Positions 1 to 9,605 of a stretch of DNA of 64,000 bases are shown here, piece by piece. The notes under the pieces are model-generated. The model made no database searches. It had not been told where the DNA came from and was given only the letters and a program-made list of their open reading frames with translations. The position numbers and the translations under genes were made by a program. The stretch spans positions 1 to 64,000 of the forward strand of contig NW_026647596.1 in NCBI RefSeq assembly GCF_950295315.1, in the 5' to 3' direction. The stretch's first letter is position 1. Each line of letters begins with the position of its first letter. The DNA comes from Erinaceus europaeus (lineage: Eukaryota > Chordata > Mammalia > Eulipotyphla > Erinaceidae).

Positions 1-576
1 TTTGAGACTCTGATTTTCTTGATCCCTCCTTCTGAATTCTGCCTCTCAGTTATTTTAGGAGGCAGGTTGGCTATGAATAGACATCTTCTAACCATTAAAA
101 CACTATGTTCAAAGTCTGAAAGAACCATTTTATTAATACAGTTTAGTAGCGAGCACACTTGAAAATTTCTTTTTAATTTTTATAAGTCTCAAATTTATTG
201 ACCGTAATTGTTTTGAAATCGAGTAAAGGGGCTGTATCTTTACCCAAAGACTAGTACTGTTACTCCTGAGTTTACAGCTTTGAACCATGTTTTTAGCATG
301 GAATGCTAGTCTGAGGAACATTTAGGGAGTGCATTATCAATACCAAGAGGTAATGAGAAATAACTGCTCTGCTTTCAAGGGCCAAGCCCCTACTGGTGTC
401 AAGCTTCTGATGAGTGGCCATGCATTTACTCCAGTAGAGAGAAGAATCCACCCAAAGCAAAGAATTATAGGGAGATAGATTTTACTTAGGAATAGTAACC
501 AAGGGAGGTGATGGACAAGTTGACAGAGGACTGACTGCCAAAAGTTAAGCAGAAGCTCCACAAGTAGTATGCCTCT
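1..576. other. No recognised feature
   Basis: I see no gene, RNA or repeat family that I recognise. The sequence is moderately AT-rich with short frames broken by stops. It may be single-copy intergenic or intronic DNA. Confidence 0.5.
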
Positions 577-836
577 AACAGGTTTTTTATTTTTATTTTT
601 TCTTATGGGGATTAATGGTTTACAGTAAGTACAGTTGTTAGTACATGTATAAAATGTCTGTTTCCTGAAAAACACTCCCACCCCTAGCCTGGGTCCTCTT
701 CTACCTTTGTGCGTCAGCATCTGAAAAAAGCCCCCCAGCTGCCCCTGAGTTTCACTTTGGTGCAGTACAGCAAACCCTGTCCAAGTTCTTCTTTGTATTT
801 CCCTTTCTGTTCTTACGTCTTAATTTCTTTTTTTAA
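577..836 (-). mobile_element. L1 3' UTR fragment
   Basis: Read on the minus strand this resembles the 3' UTR of the L1 at 9606-11019: the T-rich left end is the A-tail, followed by the landmarks AATGGTTTACAGTAAGTACA and a TTTGGTGCAGTA block. It is more diverged than the 9.6 kb copy. Confidence 0.6.
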
Positions 837-864
837 AATTAAATTATTATTATTATTGTTATTG

Positions 865-1466
865 TCTCCAGGGTTATTGCTGGGACTTGATGCCTGCGCT
901 ATGAATCCACTGCACCTGGAGGCTATTTTTTTCCCTTTGTTGCCCTTGTTTATCATTGCTGTTGTTGTTGTTGTTGGATAGGACAGAGAGAAGTCGATAG
1001 ATGTTGGTATGTTTCATTTTGGTTTGCTCCCTTCCCCCCCCCCCCCCCACCTCTGAGAGAATTGGTCTGGCCCTTGCTAGCTTTCTCCCCGCCCCCTATG
1101 GTAAGGTGCAGAGTCCTAGCAGCAGTGGTGGAGGGAGCATGATGGGGAAGCACATGGTGTGGTGATTTGCCCGTTTGTGAATAAAGATTAAACTGCAGCT
1201 TCTCAGCCCAGCCGTGTGTCCCCCGAGTCTCTGTCTCTGTCTACCGCCGCGACACTAGCCCGGCCTGCTGGAGCCTCCGCACATTAACAACAGATAGACA
1301 AGGAGGGGGGAAGAGAAAGATAGACACCTGCAGACCTGCTTCACAACCTGTAAAGCAACCCTCGCCCCCCACAGGTGGGAAGCTGGGGGCTCGAACCCGG
1401 ATCCTCACACCAGTCCTTGCCCTTTGTGCCATGTGTGCTTAACCCGCCACGCCACTGCACAGCCAT
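865..1466 (-). mobile_element. Type A tRNA-derived SINE, split by an LTR
   Basis: The minus-strand SINE occupies 865-1001 and resumes at 1293-1466. The left part carries the 3' module (CTCCAGGGTTATTGCTGGG, GTTGTTGTT run, GATAGGACAGAGAGAA). The right part carries CACCTGCAGACCTGCTTCA and the antisense tRNA head ending near TTAACCCGCCACGCC. The interruption is a solo LTR with a 6-bp TSD. Confidence 0.85.
1002..1292 (+). mobile_element. Solo LTR, class II ERV-like
   Basis: The 291-bp insertion starts TGTTGG and ends CAACA, so it has TG...CA ends with a short terminal inverted repeat. It is flanked by the perfect 6-bp duplication GATAGA at 996-1001 and 1293-1298. Removing it restores a continuous SINE. 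AATAAA lies at 1180-1185, which sets the plus orientation. It has a C-run near 1035-1050 and no obvious TATA box. Six-base duplications are typical of class II (ERVK/IAP-like) retroviruses. No internal viral sequence is present, so it is the product of LTR-LTR recombination. Confidence 0.85.
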
Positions 1467-1499
1467 TACTCTTTCTTTTCTTTTTTTTTTTTTAAACAG

Positions 1500-1664
1500 T
1501 AGTTTCCTCACTGAGTTTTATTTATTTAGTTATTCATTCATGAGAGAGATAGGAGGAGAGAAAAAACCAGACATCACTCTGGTACATGTGCTGCCAGGGA
1601 CCGAACTCGGGACCTCATGGTTGAGACTCCATGCTTTATCCGCTGCGCCACCTCCTGGACCACT
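1500..1664 (-). mobile_element. Type D SINE
   Basis: Landmarks read antisense: TTTATTTATT A-tail complement, GAGAGATAGGAGGAGAGA, CAGACATCACTCTGG, CACATGTGCTGCC-like block, and the tRNA head complement ending GCGCCACCTCCTGGACCAC. The same layout occurs at 21717-21885 and 24640-24787. Confidence 0.8.
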
Positions 1665-1667
1665 ACT

Positions 1668-2300
1668 TCTTATCTTCTATGTGAGTGAGATCATTCCATA
1701 TTCGTCCTTCTCTGTCTTTTCGTTTTTTAAAATCTCTTCATACTGGTTACAGGAAAATCTTGCATGATTTACTTTTCACCAGTTTGCTCCGGGATGCTTC
1801 TAATGATATCAGAATCACCTGGATCAATGATGGCAAGTGTGTCGGCTCGAGTATTCTCCACATGCTGTGCCCAATTCAGTATTATTGCCACGATAGCAGT
1901 CGACACCAGTTTTGGCCAACTTGATGTAGTACTCAACTTCTGATTTCCTCAAGGCAGGGCAGTTGTCGGCAAGGATGACCAGCTTTGTTTTGCCTTGTCT
2001 GATCATCTCCAGAGTCTGCTTGTACCTCAGCACGTACTTCCCTCCTTTCGTAACAATCTGGAGCCTTGACTTGATCGATTCTAGTGACTTTCTCATCTTC
2101 TTTGCAGCCGCTGTCTTCCTGCTTTAGGTTTGGGATGGCCCCCAACCAAGAGCAGCTGCTAAGATGGCCTGGGAGAGAGAAAGGTCATCCTTCTCTTGTG
2201 TGCTTATCTCACTTAACAGAATTCCTCCAAGTTTCATCCAAAACGAGGCGAAGAAAGGGAGGGAATTAATCATTCTTAATAGCTGAGTAGTGTAACGGGC
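1668..2300 (-). mobile_element. Old L1 3' UTR, split by RPL30 retrocopy
   Basis: Left part 1668-1721 (GTGAGATCATTCCATATTCG) and right part 2188-2300 (CTTATCTCACTTAACA, TTCATCC) together resemble the 3' region of hedgehog L1s, such as GTGAGATCATCCCATATTCA at about 9866. The pseudogene sits between them. Confidence 0.5.
1722..2187 (-). pseudogene. RPL30P: RPL30 processed pseudogene
   Basis: This is an intronless retrocopy of the mRNA for large-subunit ribosomal protein eL30. The minus-strand frame 1824-2096 matches eL30 from residue 8 or so ([11 protein letters not shown], then [31 protein letters not shown]). The coding part would run from about 2117 to the stop near 1766. Three defects are visible: the initiator ATG is replaced by ACA, a 2-base deletion after the GTACGE region shifts the last 30 or so codons, and several substitutions alter conserved residues. 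The last part ([14 protein letters not shown]) is readable in another frame. The 5' UTR is retained, starting with a pyrimidine run and CCATCTTAG near 2163-2187, as expected for a full-length TOP mRNA. The T-run near 1725 is the remnant A-tail. TCCTTCTCT occurs just outside both ends and is a candidate TSD. It inserted into an old L1 3' end and should be non-functional. Confidence 0.92.
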
Positions 2301-2349
2301 CTTTTCAGTAAGCAGAAAATTGATTAATTTTCAGGGCTAGATTTTCTTT

Positions 2350-2587
2350 TTTTTCCCACCAGGGCTGTCATTGGAGCTTAGTTCCTGCATGACTTCATCA
2401 TTTCTGATAGCTTTTATTTATTTTTTCTATTGTGGATGAGAGATGGAAAGACAGAAAAGGAGAGACTTGCTGCACTGCTCCACTACTTCTGACACTGCCC
2501 TGCTACAAGTGGGGGCCAGGGGCTTGAAGCTGGGTCCTTTCACTTGGTACTGCTTGTGCTTTACAGGATAAGCCATCCCCCAGCCTG
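2350..2587 (-). mobile_element. Type B SINE, diverged
   Basis: Antisense landmarks: CACCAGGGCTGTCATTGG, TTTATTTATTTT, GAGAGATGGAAAGACAG, GGGGGCCAGGGGCTTGAA, and a degraded head ending CCATCCCCCAGCC. Confidence 0.7.
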
Positions 2588-2599
2588 CAGAGTAAAATT

Positions 2600-3590
2600 T
2601 TAAAAAGCTTCACAAGACTCCATTTGCTTCTGTCCTATTTTGATGTAGAGTCATGGAGGTCTTTATTGAAGCTTTCTATCAAGGTGGGTTATTATAATTC
2701 CAAACCTATCGTACTGTCCTGGGGAGGTTTTGGGGGAAGTTATGATAGATTTCTGGGAAATAAGCCTCATAGCTGATCCGTCTCTAACTCACCGTTGTCT
2801 GGTTATACTGGCTTGCTATTCTCAGGTAAGGACTGCTTGCAATTCTTTGGCAAAGCTGTCAAGCAGGCAGAAATCCATTTATAAGTGTTGATTTTCTACC
2901 ACAGCATTCGTTGCAGAGTCACTTCCAAGGGTGTGTGAGAGTGTCTAGCAGGAGGGACATGTTTGCTATAGCCAGTCTGAGTATAGAGGGTCCCTCTGCT
3001 GGTTATTTGAAAAGTCTTTGCTAGGAGGAAAATGATCATTTTCAAGTCTTGTAGAGTGAGTGACATTTGCACACTACTTTAAAGTTCCTAGTGTCTGCTT
3101 AGACCCGGACCTCAAAGTAATGTTAAGGTCATACCAAACATTGAGGAGCAAATTATCGTATAAGAGAGGAGCATTCCAATGACCGCCTATGCTATAGTCT
3201 TCTGTCCTTAACCTAAGATTCAGTCCCTCCTGATGAATTGAAACTTTTTTGCTCTACAGTAGCATAGCGTTACATTTTCCCCAGGCTGTCTCAGCTGATC
3301 TACTTCCCTCTTTAGATATTATATGCACACTTTCCCCTCAGCCTTCTCCTCTCCCCCCCACCCCTCAACTGGTAATCATGCTTTCTGCCTTGGTTCCAGG
3401 TTTGAGTGTTGATGCTTTAAGGAAGTGCTGCTGCTCCGGCCATGCATGCCTGGCATGTCAATAAGGCCTTCTTTGCAGCCTCCAGGATTGTCTCTCCCCA
3501 GCTCATGAAAGCATGAAAGTAGTGCCACTTGGAAGGGAGCCCACTGTAGGCGTTCCTCTCCGCATCCTACGAGGAAAGGCACATTGGGGT
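2600..3590. other. No recognised feature
   Basis: About 1 kb without a recognisable repeat or gene. Short frames such as 3249-3464 have no recognisable domain and lie next to repeats. Confidence 0.5.
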
Positions 3591-3601
3591 GTTAGTTTAT
3601 G

Positions 3602-3809
3602 TTTTTTTTACCCTTTCTATTTTATTGAATAGGACAGAGAGAAATTGGGGGGGGGAGAGACAGAGAGAGAGAGAGAGAGAGAGATAGACATGCAGACCTG
3701 CTTCATCACTTGTGAAGTGTCCTCCCTGCAGGTAGGGAATGGAAACTCAAACCTGAGGCCTCATTCACGGTGATAAGTATGTTTCACTGGGTGTGCCACT
3801 GTCCAGACC
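3602..3809 (-). mobile_element. Type B SINE
   Basis: Landmarks: ATAGGACAGAGAGAAATTG, a GA-rich block, GCAGACCTGCTTCATCAC, CCCTGCAGGTAGGGAATGG, and the antisense head ending GGTGTGCCACTGTCCAG. Confidence 0.75.
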
Positions 3810-3857
3810 CTTACTTCTTTTAAATGTGAGATCTGTTTTGGGTTGTAGTGAATGGCT

Positions 3858-3913
3858 TCCTTCCTCCCTTCCTTCCTTCCTTCCTTCCTTCCTTCCTTCC
3901 TTCCTTCCTTCCT
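3858..3913. repeat. (TTCC)n microsatellite
   Basis: About 13 nearly perfect CTTC/TTCC units. It precedes the hexanucleotide tract and the SINE at 4064, so it grew from the A-rich SINE tail complement. Confidence 0.95.
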
Positions 3914-4063
3914 CCCTCTCCCTCTCCCTCTCCCTCTCCCTCTCCCTCTCCCTCTCCCTCTCCCTCTCCCTCTCCCTCTCCCTCTCCCTCTCCCTCTCCC
4001 TCTCCCTCTCCCTCTCCCTCTCCCTCTCCCTCTCCCTCTCCCTCTCCCTCTCCCTCTCCCTCT
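3914..4063. repeat. (CCCTCT)n hexanucleotide repeat
   Basis: About 25 essentially perfect CCCTCT units. With no stop codon in any frame it produces artificial open frames (Ser-Leu, Pro-Ser, Pro-Leu on plus; Glu-Arg, Gly-Glu, Gly-Arg on minus). The frames at 3765-4258 are caused by this tract and are not genes. Confidence 0.95.
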
Positions 4064-4369
4064 CTGCCTCCGGGGGCATCGCTGGAGTTCAGTGTCAGCA
4101 CTACAAATCCACTACTCCTGGCAGCCATCTTTTCCTCCATTTTATATTGTTGTTGCTGTAGTTGTTGGATAGGACAGAGAGACATTGAGAGAGGAGGGGA
4201 AGATATAGGGGGAAAGAAAGACACCAAGACACCTGTAGACCTGCATCATTGCTTGTGAAGTGACCCTCCCCTGCAGGTGGGGAGAGCAGGGCTCGAACTG
4301 GGATCCTTGTGCCGGTCCTTGTGCTTCACACTATGCACACTTAACCCAGTGTGCTATTGTCCAGCCCCC
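4064..4369 (-). mobile_element. Type A SINE
   Basis: Long form with antisense landmarks: CATCGCTGGAGTTCAGTG, GTTGTTGCTGTAGTTGTTGG, GATAGGACAGAGAGACATTG, CCCTGCAGGTGGGGAG, CTCGAACTGGGATCC, and head complement TTAACCCAGTGTGC. Confidence 0.85.
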
Positions 4370-4439
4370 TGTGAATGACTCTCAGTATATTCTGCTATCA
4401 GATTTTCCAAGGTGGGGTAGAAATTGAAAAGAAATATAA

Positions 4440-4556
4440 TAAGGCTGGCGATATAGCTCGCTTGATAGTGTGCTGCTTTGCCATGTGCACAACTCAGTTC
4501 TACAGCCTCCATTACATTGAAGGAAGCTTCAGTGATATGGGGGTCTCTCTCTCTCT

Positions 4557-4589
<33 letters not shown>

Positions 4590-4640
4590 CCTCCCTCCCT
4601 CCCTCTATTTGCCACCCTGTCTCTATCAGAGAGAGAGAAT
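4440..4640 (+). mobile_element. Type E SINE with CT-repeat
   Basis: Plus-strand head GGCTGGCGATATAGCTCGC, then GCTTTGCCATGTGCACAAC, then a (CT)n/(CCCT)n tract at about 4544-4603 and CTGTCTCTATCAGAGAG. Confidence 0.65.
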
Positions 4641-4689
4641 AAATATAATCACCCTAAGAAACAGAGAGATTTCATAGTCTTTTAATCTT

Positions 4690-5330
4690 GCATTTTTGAA
4701 GGGGGTTAAAAAGCATAGTAAGTAGAGAGCCGACACTGTGCTATAGAAAATCAGGAAGACTATCTTCAGAATCATGGCTATCTTTAGACTTGTTGATGTG
4801 GTTGCAGGAAAATGTTAGCCAACTGGGAGGTTTGCGGCATTGCAGAAACAAGGGTGATCATGACTGATGAGAACCTCAAAGCTGCAGGCAGAAAATCTCG
4901 GGCATGGTTCTTTGTGTCCCTTTCCAAATATTCATAGCGCCAGTCATTTTTCTTTTTCCTTCTGTCATTACAGATGTGTTGCAGACTGATAATGCCTTTG
5001 GGTTTCTGCCTTTGGGATTGTTCATTGGGTGGAAAGCTAGAGGTCTTTTCTCTCCTGAGGGGTGACCAAAACTCATCGTGGCTGGATGCACTGTGTGGCT
5101 CCTGAATGAGTGCAGAAGATGGCAGCTCAGTTAATGCCCCAGCAGATGGCCATACTGTCTCCCTCTTGCTCACAGGGGTGGTAGTCACAGAGCCAAATGG
5201 GAATGTTACTAGTTGGTCTCTGTTACCAGCTGAGTGAAACTGAGTACGTGCTCTGTGTAGGATCTGTTTACATGCTCTGTGTAGGATCTGTTTATAATGC
5301 ATATTTCTGCATCTACTGAAACTGCAGGGT
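4690..5330. other. Unassigned DNA with a 24-bp tandem duplication
   Basis: No gene or repeat recognised. Units at 5246-5269 and 5270-5293 are a 24-bp head-to-tail duplication with one mismatch (core GCTCTGTGTAGGATCTGTTT). The 172-codon minus frame at 4784-5302 has no recognisable domain and covers this duplication; I treat it as chance. Confidence 0.5.
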
Positions 5331-5393
5331 TTTAAATTTTTTAAATTAATTTATTTTTATGGCCAGAGCTTCATATTTCTGAGTTCATCCCTC

Positions 5394-5411
5394 TCCCCCC
5401 CCCCCCCCCCC
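5394..5411. repeat. Poly(C) run
   Basis: Eighteen or so cytosines, interrupted by one G near the end, next to an eroded SINE-like stretch. Confidence 0.9.
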
Positions 5412-5587
5412 GCCCATAAAGACTGAGAGACAGAGAATAGGAAATTGTTCCTGAAATCTTGAATGATTAGGATGAAAGGACATTTGTTCAAATCCAAATA
5501 AGCTGAGACTTCCTATGGGGAGGCCTTATTCACACATTACCTTGTGAGTAGCTTGTTGCTGAAAAGGTGGGAAATCAGAACACAATG

Positions 5588-5660
5588 GGGTTTGGGCTCA
5601 AACATGGGTTGTGCATATGGCAAAGCAGTGTACTATCCAAGAGAGCTATTTTGCCAGCCA
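5588..5660 (-). mobile_element. Type E SINE head fragment
   Basis: Antisense tRNA-like head: GGGCTCAAACATGGGTTG, GGCAAAGCAGTGTACTATCC, GAGCTATTTTGCCAGCC. Confidence 0.6.
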
Positions 5661-5964
5661 TATTTATATTTCTTTTCAACTTCTACTCCAGCCTCAGAAA
5701 ATCTAAAAGCACAGTGTATTGGAAATCATTCACTACAATCAAATGTATGCACATCAGATCTGTGACTTCGTGACAGATCCATAGGCAACTTTTTTTTTTC
5801 ATAGGCAACTTCTGTTAGAAGCTGAGATACAGATAACCTGCATGATCTGTGAGAAAGGATGCCCACGTCCTCTCACAGTGACAGGGTATTGTAGGTGGCT
5901 GTCCTCTTGTTCTTATAGAGAACACAGCACAGTTATCCTGGAATTAGCCAAGAATGAAGGTTTA

Positions 5965-6263
5965 GGGAGTCAGGCTGTAGTGCAATGGGTTAAGTGCACG
6001 TGGCGCAAAGCGCAAGGACCAGTATAAGGATCCCGGATCGAGTCCCCAGCACCCCACCTGCAGGGGAGTCACTTCACAGGTGGTGAAGCAGGTCTGCAGG
6101 TGTCTCTCTTTCTCTCCCCCTCTCTGTCTTTCCCTCCTCTCTCCATTTCTGTCTGTCCTATCAAACGACGACGACATCAATAACAACAACTACAACAACA
6201 ATAAAGAAACAAGGGCAACAAAAGAGAATAAATAAATATTATTTTTTTTTAAAATTAAAAAAA
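5965..6263 (+). mobile_element. Type A SINE with TSD
   Basis: Complete plus-strand copy: head GGGAGTCAGGCTGTAGTGC, GGATCGAGTCCCC as the degraded B box, CACCTGCAGGGGAGTCAC, TCTGTCCTATCAAACGACG, tail AATAAATAAATATT and A-run. The flanks AAGAATGAAGGTTTA (5950-5964) and AAGAATGCAGGTTTA (6264-6278) form a 15-bp TSD with one mismatch. Confidence 0.92.
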
Positions 6264-6300
6264 AAGAATGCAGGTTTATTGTTTTAATTTTAAAAAATTC

Positions 6301-6397
6301 TTTTTTATTGCCACCAGGGTTATTATTGGTGGGCTTTGTGCCTGAATGATAAATTCACTGCTCCTGGATTCCACTTTTCCTATTTCTATCTTTCTTC

Positions 6398-6438
<41 letters not shown>

Positions 6439-6637
6439 TTTCTTTCTTTCTTTCTTTCTTTTGTTGACAGAATTTGAGAAAGAAGAAGGAGATAAGAAGA
6501 GAGAGATAGAGATACCCACAGCCCCATTTCACTGCTTATGAATCTTCCCTCCTGCAGGTGGGGGTTGGGGTCTTGAACCTGGGTCCTTGCGCATGTACTA
6601 TGTGTACCTTACCAGGTAAATACTTCCCGGTCCTGGA
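6301..6637 (-). mobile_element. Type A/B SINE with (TTTC)n
   Basis: Antisense landmarks GCCACCAGGGTTATTATTGG, then a (TTTC)n tract at about 6388-6462, then CCCTCCTGCAGGTGGGGG and CTTGAACCTGGGTCC. Confidence 0.75.
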
Positions 6638-6639
6638 GG

Positions 6640-7036
6640 TTCTTACGTGTCTGCCAGTCCAGGTTACATGTTGCCTATGCAGCTTTAAAAAAAAAAGTTA
6701 CAACAAACAAACCTATACAGCTTTAACAATATTATCAAACCTTTGAAAGTATGAACAATGATGCCAGAATTCTCTTTAGATACTATTCGTTTGGTGCTCT
6801 CTTTAGATGCTAGATTTTTTTCCCCCTTCATTTTGTGGACATCATTGCTCAGTTTATTACAGTGAGTATGACTTTGCAGTCTTCCAGAGAGGAGCTGGGC
6901 TGAGTGATGCTAGAATGATTCCCACACTTTTTCATGATTCATGAGTGACTCATTTCACAAGCTTTGAGAGCAGACTTTGCCCAGTTTCCAGGATCCTCAC
7001 AGGGTTTGTGGAATGAGGTTCTCAGCAGCTCTTAGA

Positions 7037-7077
<41 letters not shown>

Positions 7078-7431
7078 GTCCTGAGCACTGGTTGCCATTA
7101 ATTCTCACATACAATTTCATCACCTTCAACACAGGGGCATTTTGTAGAGATTGGCTCCAAGAAAACTACTTTAACTAGATAGAACTGATTTATGATGAAA
7201 AACATGACTGTCTTTGCCCTCTCATATAACCTGTTCAACGGAGCACGGATTAGCTCAGGACTCCAGACTTTTTCGACATAGTGGGAGAAGGAGACTGGTG
7301 GGAGGCATCTAAACATTTTCAGGGTAATGGCATCTGGAGATTCTGCCAGCTGCCTTCAAGCCACCTGGCAGCATTGAAACACTGGTATTCCCCATAATTT
7401 CGAAAGATGATAATCCTTTAGGGGGATGTGG
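6640..7431. other. No gene; contains (GT)n
   Basis: No recognised gene or interspersed repeat. A (GT)17 microsatellite lies at 7041-7074. Confidence 0.5.
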
Positions 7432-7490
7432 TATGATGGTGTTATGGAAAGATTATGGAGTTGAATCCTACTTCTGCCACTCATGAGCAC
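7432..7490 (+). mobile_element. MIR fragment
   Basis: Resembles the MIR core: TGGTGTTATGGAAAGATTATGG followed by a GAATCCTACTTCTGCCACTC block. Short and diverged. Confidence 0.5.
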
Positions 7491-7498
7491 TGATAGAA

Positions 7499-7632
7499 GG
7501 TATAATTACCCCCAGTTTACAGATGAGGAAATTGAGGCTTAGGGAGATTATGTAAATTGCCTGAGGTTGCAACAGAACTGTAAGGCAGGTTTGTCTAGCC
7601 TTAAAGCCTCCAGTCTGTGCCTTAAATCTTTC
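7499..7632 (-). mobile_element. MIR fragment
   Basis: Antisense MIR landmarks: CAGTTTACAGATGAGGAAAT, TGAGGCTTAGGGAG, GCCTGAGGTTGCAACAG. An ancient mammalian SINE. Confidence 0.8.
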
Positions 7633-7636
7633 TGTG

Positions 7637-7641
<5 letters not shown>

Positions 7642-7706
<65 letters not shown>
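7642..7706. repeat. (CA)n microsatellite
   Basis: About 32 uninterrupted CA units. It explains the Cys-Val and Thr-His repeat frames on the two strands. Confidence 0.97.
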
Positions 7707-7707
<1 letters not shown>

Positions 7708-7737
7708 CCTGTGGAGCAGACTTTTTATTTTTAATGA

Positions 7738-8275
7738 TCATTCTTTATTTTCACTAGAGTTATCACTGGGGCTTGGTGCCTGCACAATGAATCCACTGGT
7801 TCTGGCCCTCCTGCCCTTCCTTCCTTCCTTCCTTCCTTCCTTCCTTCCTTCCTTCCTTCCTGCCTTCCTGCCTTCCTGCCTTCCTGCCTTCCTGCCTTCC
7901 TGCCTTCCTGCCTTCCTGCCTTCCTGCCTTCCCCCTTGCTCTTTCCCTCCCTTTTCCTCTTCCATTTCTCTTGCCCCATTCCCTCCCCTCCCCTTACCTT
8001 TCCTTTCACATTCCCTTCCTTATCCCTTCCTATTCCCTTCCCTTCCTTCCCCTCCCCCCTCCTATTCCTATCCTTTTCATCCCCTTCCCCCATGGCTGTC
8101 TGTCTTTCTCTCAACAAATTTGAGGGTGTAGGTACAGAGGGAGAGAGAAAGACACCTGCAACACTGTTTCACTGCTTGTGAATCCTCCTCCCTGTCGGTG
8201 ATGACCAGGGGCTTGAACCCGGGACTTTGAACATGGTAACATGTATGCTCTATTGTGTGGATCACCACCTGACCC
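7738..8275 (-). mobile_element. Type B SINE expanded by CT-rich repeats
   Basis: SINE ends are at 7738-7808 (TATCACTGGGGCTTGGTGCC) and 8125-8275 (GACACCTGCAACACTGTTTC, CTTGAACCCGGGAC). Between them are (TTCC)n at 7815-7860, (CTTCCTGC)n at 7861-7930 and a long pyrimidine tract to about 8090. The 128- and 165-codon frames here are repeat artefacts. Confidence 0.8.
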
Positions 8276-8404
8276 CTGGAACAGTTATTGTATCCTCTCT
8301 GATTCACAGCAGAAAAGCTTGAATAGTCTAATATGCCCCTGATAGACATGTAATAAACTCATGGTTATGATGACAACTCCAGAGCCCCCAGTAAATTGGT
8401 CTGG

Positions 8405-8580
8405 TTTAAATCACAGCCTAGCTACAATCCTGGCTGTGTGAGACCTGACAAGTTACTTAAACTCGACTTCATTCTCTATAAACTGGGGACAGACAGTGAT
8501 TTTTGAATGAATTATGACCCCAAATCACAACGGAGCCTAGCATATAATTAACATTTAGTAAGTGTAAGTCATTACTTTGG
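8405..8580 (+). mobile_element. MIR
   Basis: Plus-strand MIR layout: ATCCTGGCTGTGTGAGACC, ACAAGTTACTTAAACTC, TATAAACTGGGGACAGACAG, then CCTAGCATATAATTAACA and AGTAAGTGTAAGTCATTA. Confidence 0.75.
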
Positions 8581-8885
8581 CCCTAATTTGCTGCCATATC
8601 TTCAGGCAAGAGAAAAGGTGGACACTTTGTGGCTGGTAGGAAGCAGGGCTTTTTTTTTTTTTTCTTCTTTTGCAGGTGCCTTGCTGGAAGGTTATGTGCC
8701 TTCTGGCCATGGTCAGGCAGATGACAGCAGCATAAATTAAACAAAAGGCTGTAGGTTTGGCTGCAAGGTTTTAGCCAATGATCTAGGCCGAGAGTAGCAG
8801 GGCATGTGTTCTATACTCTTATGCAAAAGTGAACATGAGAGTTTAAGGGGATGTCTGATTCTGTTAAAAAGAATACTTTTTATTA
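8581..8885. other. No recognised feature
   Basis: A short unassigned block with a T-run at about 8649-8662. Confidence 0.45.
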
Positions 8886-9040
8886 TAGGAGGCAGGGATA
8901 TATCTCACCTGGTAGAGCACATATTTTACCATGTAAAAGGACCTATTTCTAGCACCTAACACCACCTGAGAACACCATGCAAAGGGGAAGCTCCCGGGGT
9001 GGTGGAGTGGTACTGTGCTACCTCTCTCTTAAACCTTTCA
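8886..9040 (+). mobile_element. Type E SINE
   Basis: Head GAGGCAGGGATATATCTCACC, TGGTAGAGCACATATTTTACC, later GGGAAGCTCCCGGGGTGGTG and CTACCTCTCTCTTAAAC. Confidence 0.65.
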
Positions 9041-9206
9041 GTCACTCATTCAGTTTTCTGTCTCTTGTCTTTATTTACTTATTACCAGTAACTTCTTTAG
9101 TTTTATTGTCAAAGTCACAGATTAGCTCTTCACTGGTGATTAGTATGCTACTAAGCATATCCTTTGTATATTAAGTATCTCTTATCCTCTCCCCCCACCC
9201 TTTAGC

Positions 9207-9487
9207 CTCTAGGATTATTGTTGGGGTTATTGTTGGGGGCCAGTGCTATGAATCTACTGCTCCTGGAGGCCATTTTTCTCCTTTTTATTGGCTAGGACAG
9301 AGAAAAATTGAGAGGGAAGGGGGAGATAGAGAGCGAGAGAGAAAGAGAGACACTTTCAGATCTGCTTTGCTGCTTCTAAAGCATGCTCCCTACAGGTGGG
9401 GAGCTGGGGGCTCGAACCTGGATCCTTGTGTGGGCCCTTGCACTTCGTACTATATGCACTTAACTAGGTGTGTCACTGCTTGGTCCC
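9207..9487 (-). mobile_element. Type A SINE
   Basis: Antisense landmarks: CTCTAGGATTATTGTTGGGG, GAATCTACTGCTCCTGGAGG, GGCTAGGACAGAGAAAAATTG, CCTACAGGTGGGGAGC, CTCGAACCTGGATCC, head complement TTAACTAGGTGTGTCACTGC. Confidence 0.85.
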
Positions 9488-9605
9488 TAAATATTTATCT
9501 TAATATAATTTTGTTTCTAAAGGCTTCATATAATTATCAAAAATCTGCGTATTTCTTCTTGTTTAATATTCACCAATTTTATTTCTATAAATAAATTTTA
9601 TTTCT

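Noticed and set aside
3765..4258. Open frames of 104-136 codons on both strands
   Set aside because: They are direct translations of the CCCTCT and TTCC repeats.
4784..5302. 172-codon minus frame as a gene
   Set aside because: No recognised domain, includes a 24-bp tandem duplication, and no supporting exon signals.
7634..8181. Frames rich in Thr-His, Pro/Leu/Ser or Arg/Lys/Glu/Gly
   Set aside because: Produced by (CA)n and CT-rich repeats inside a SINE.
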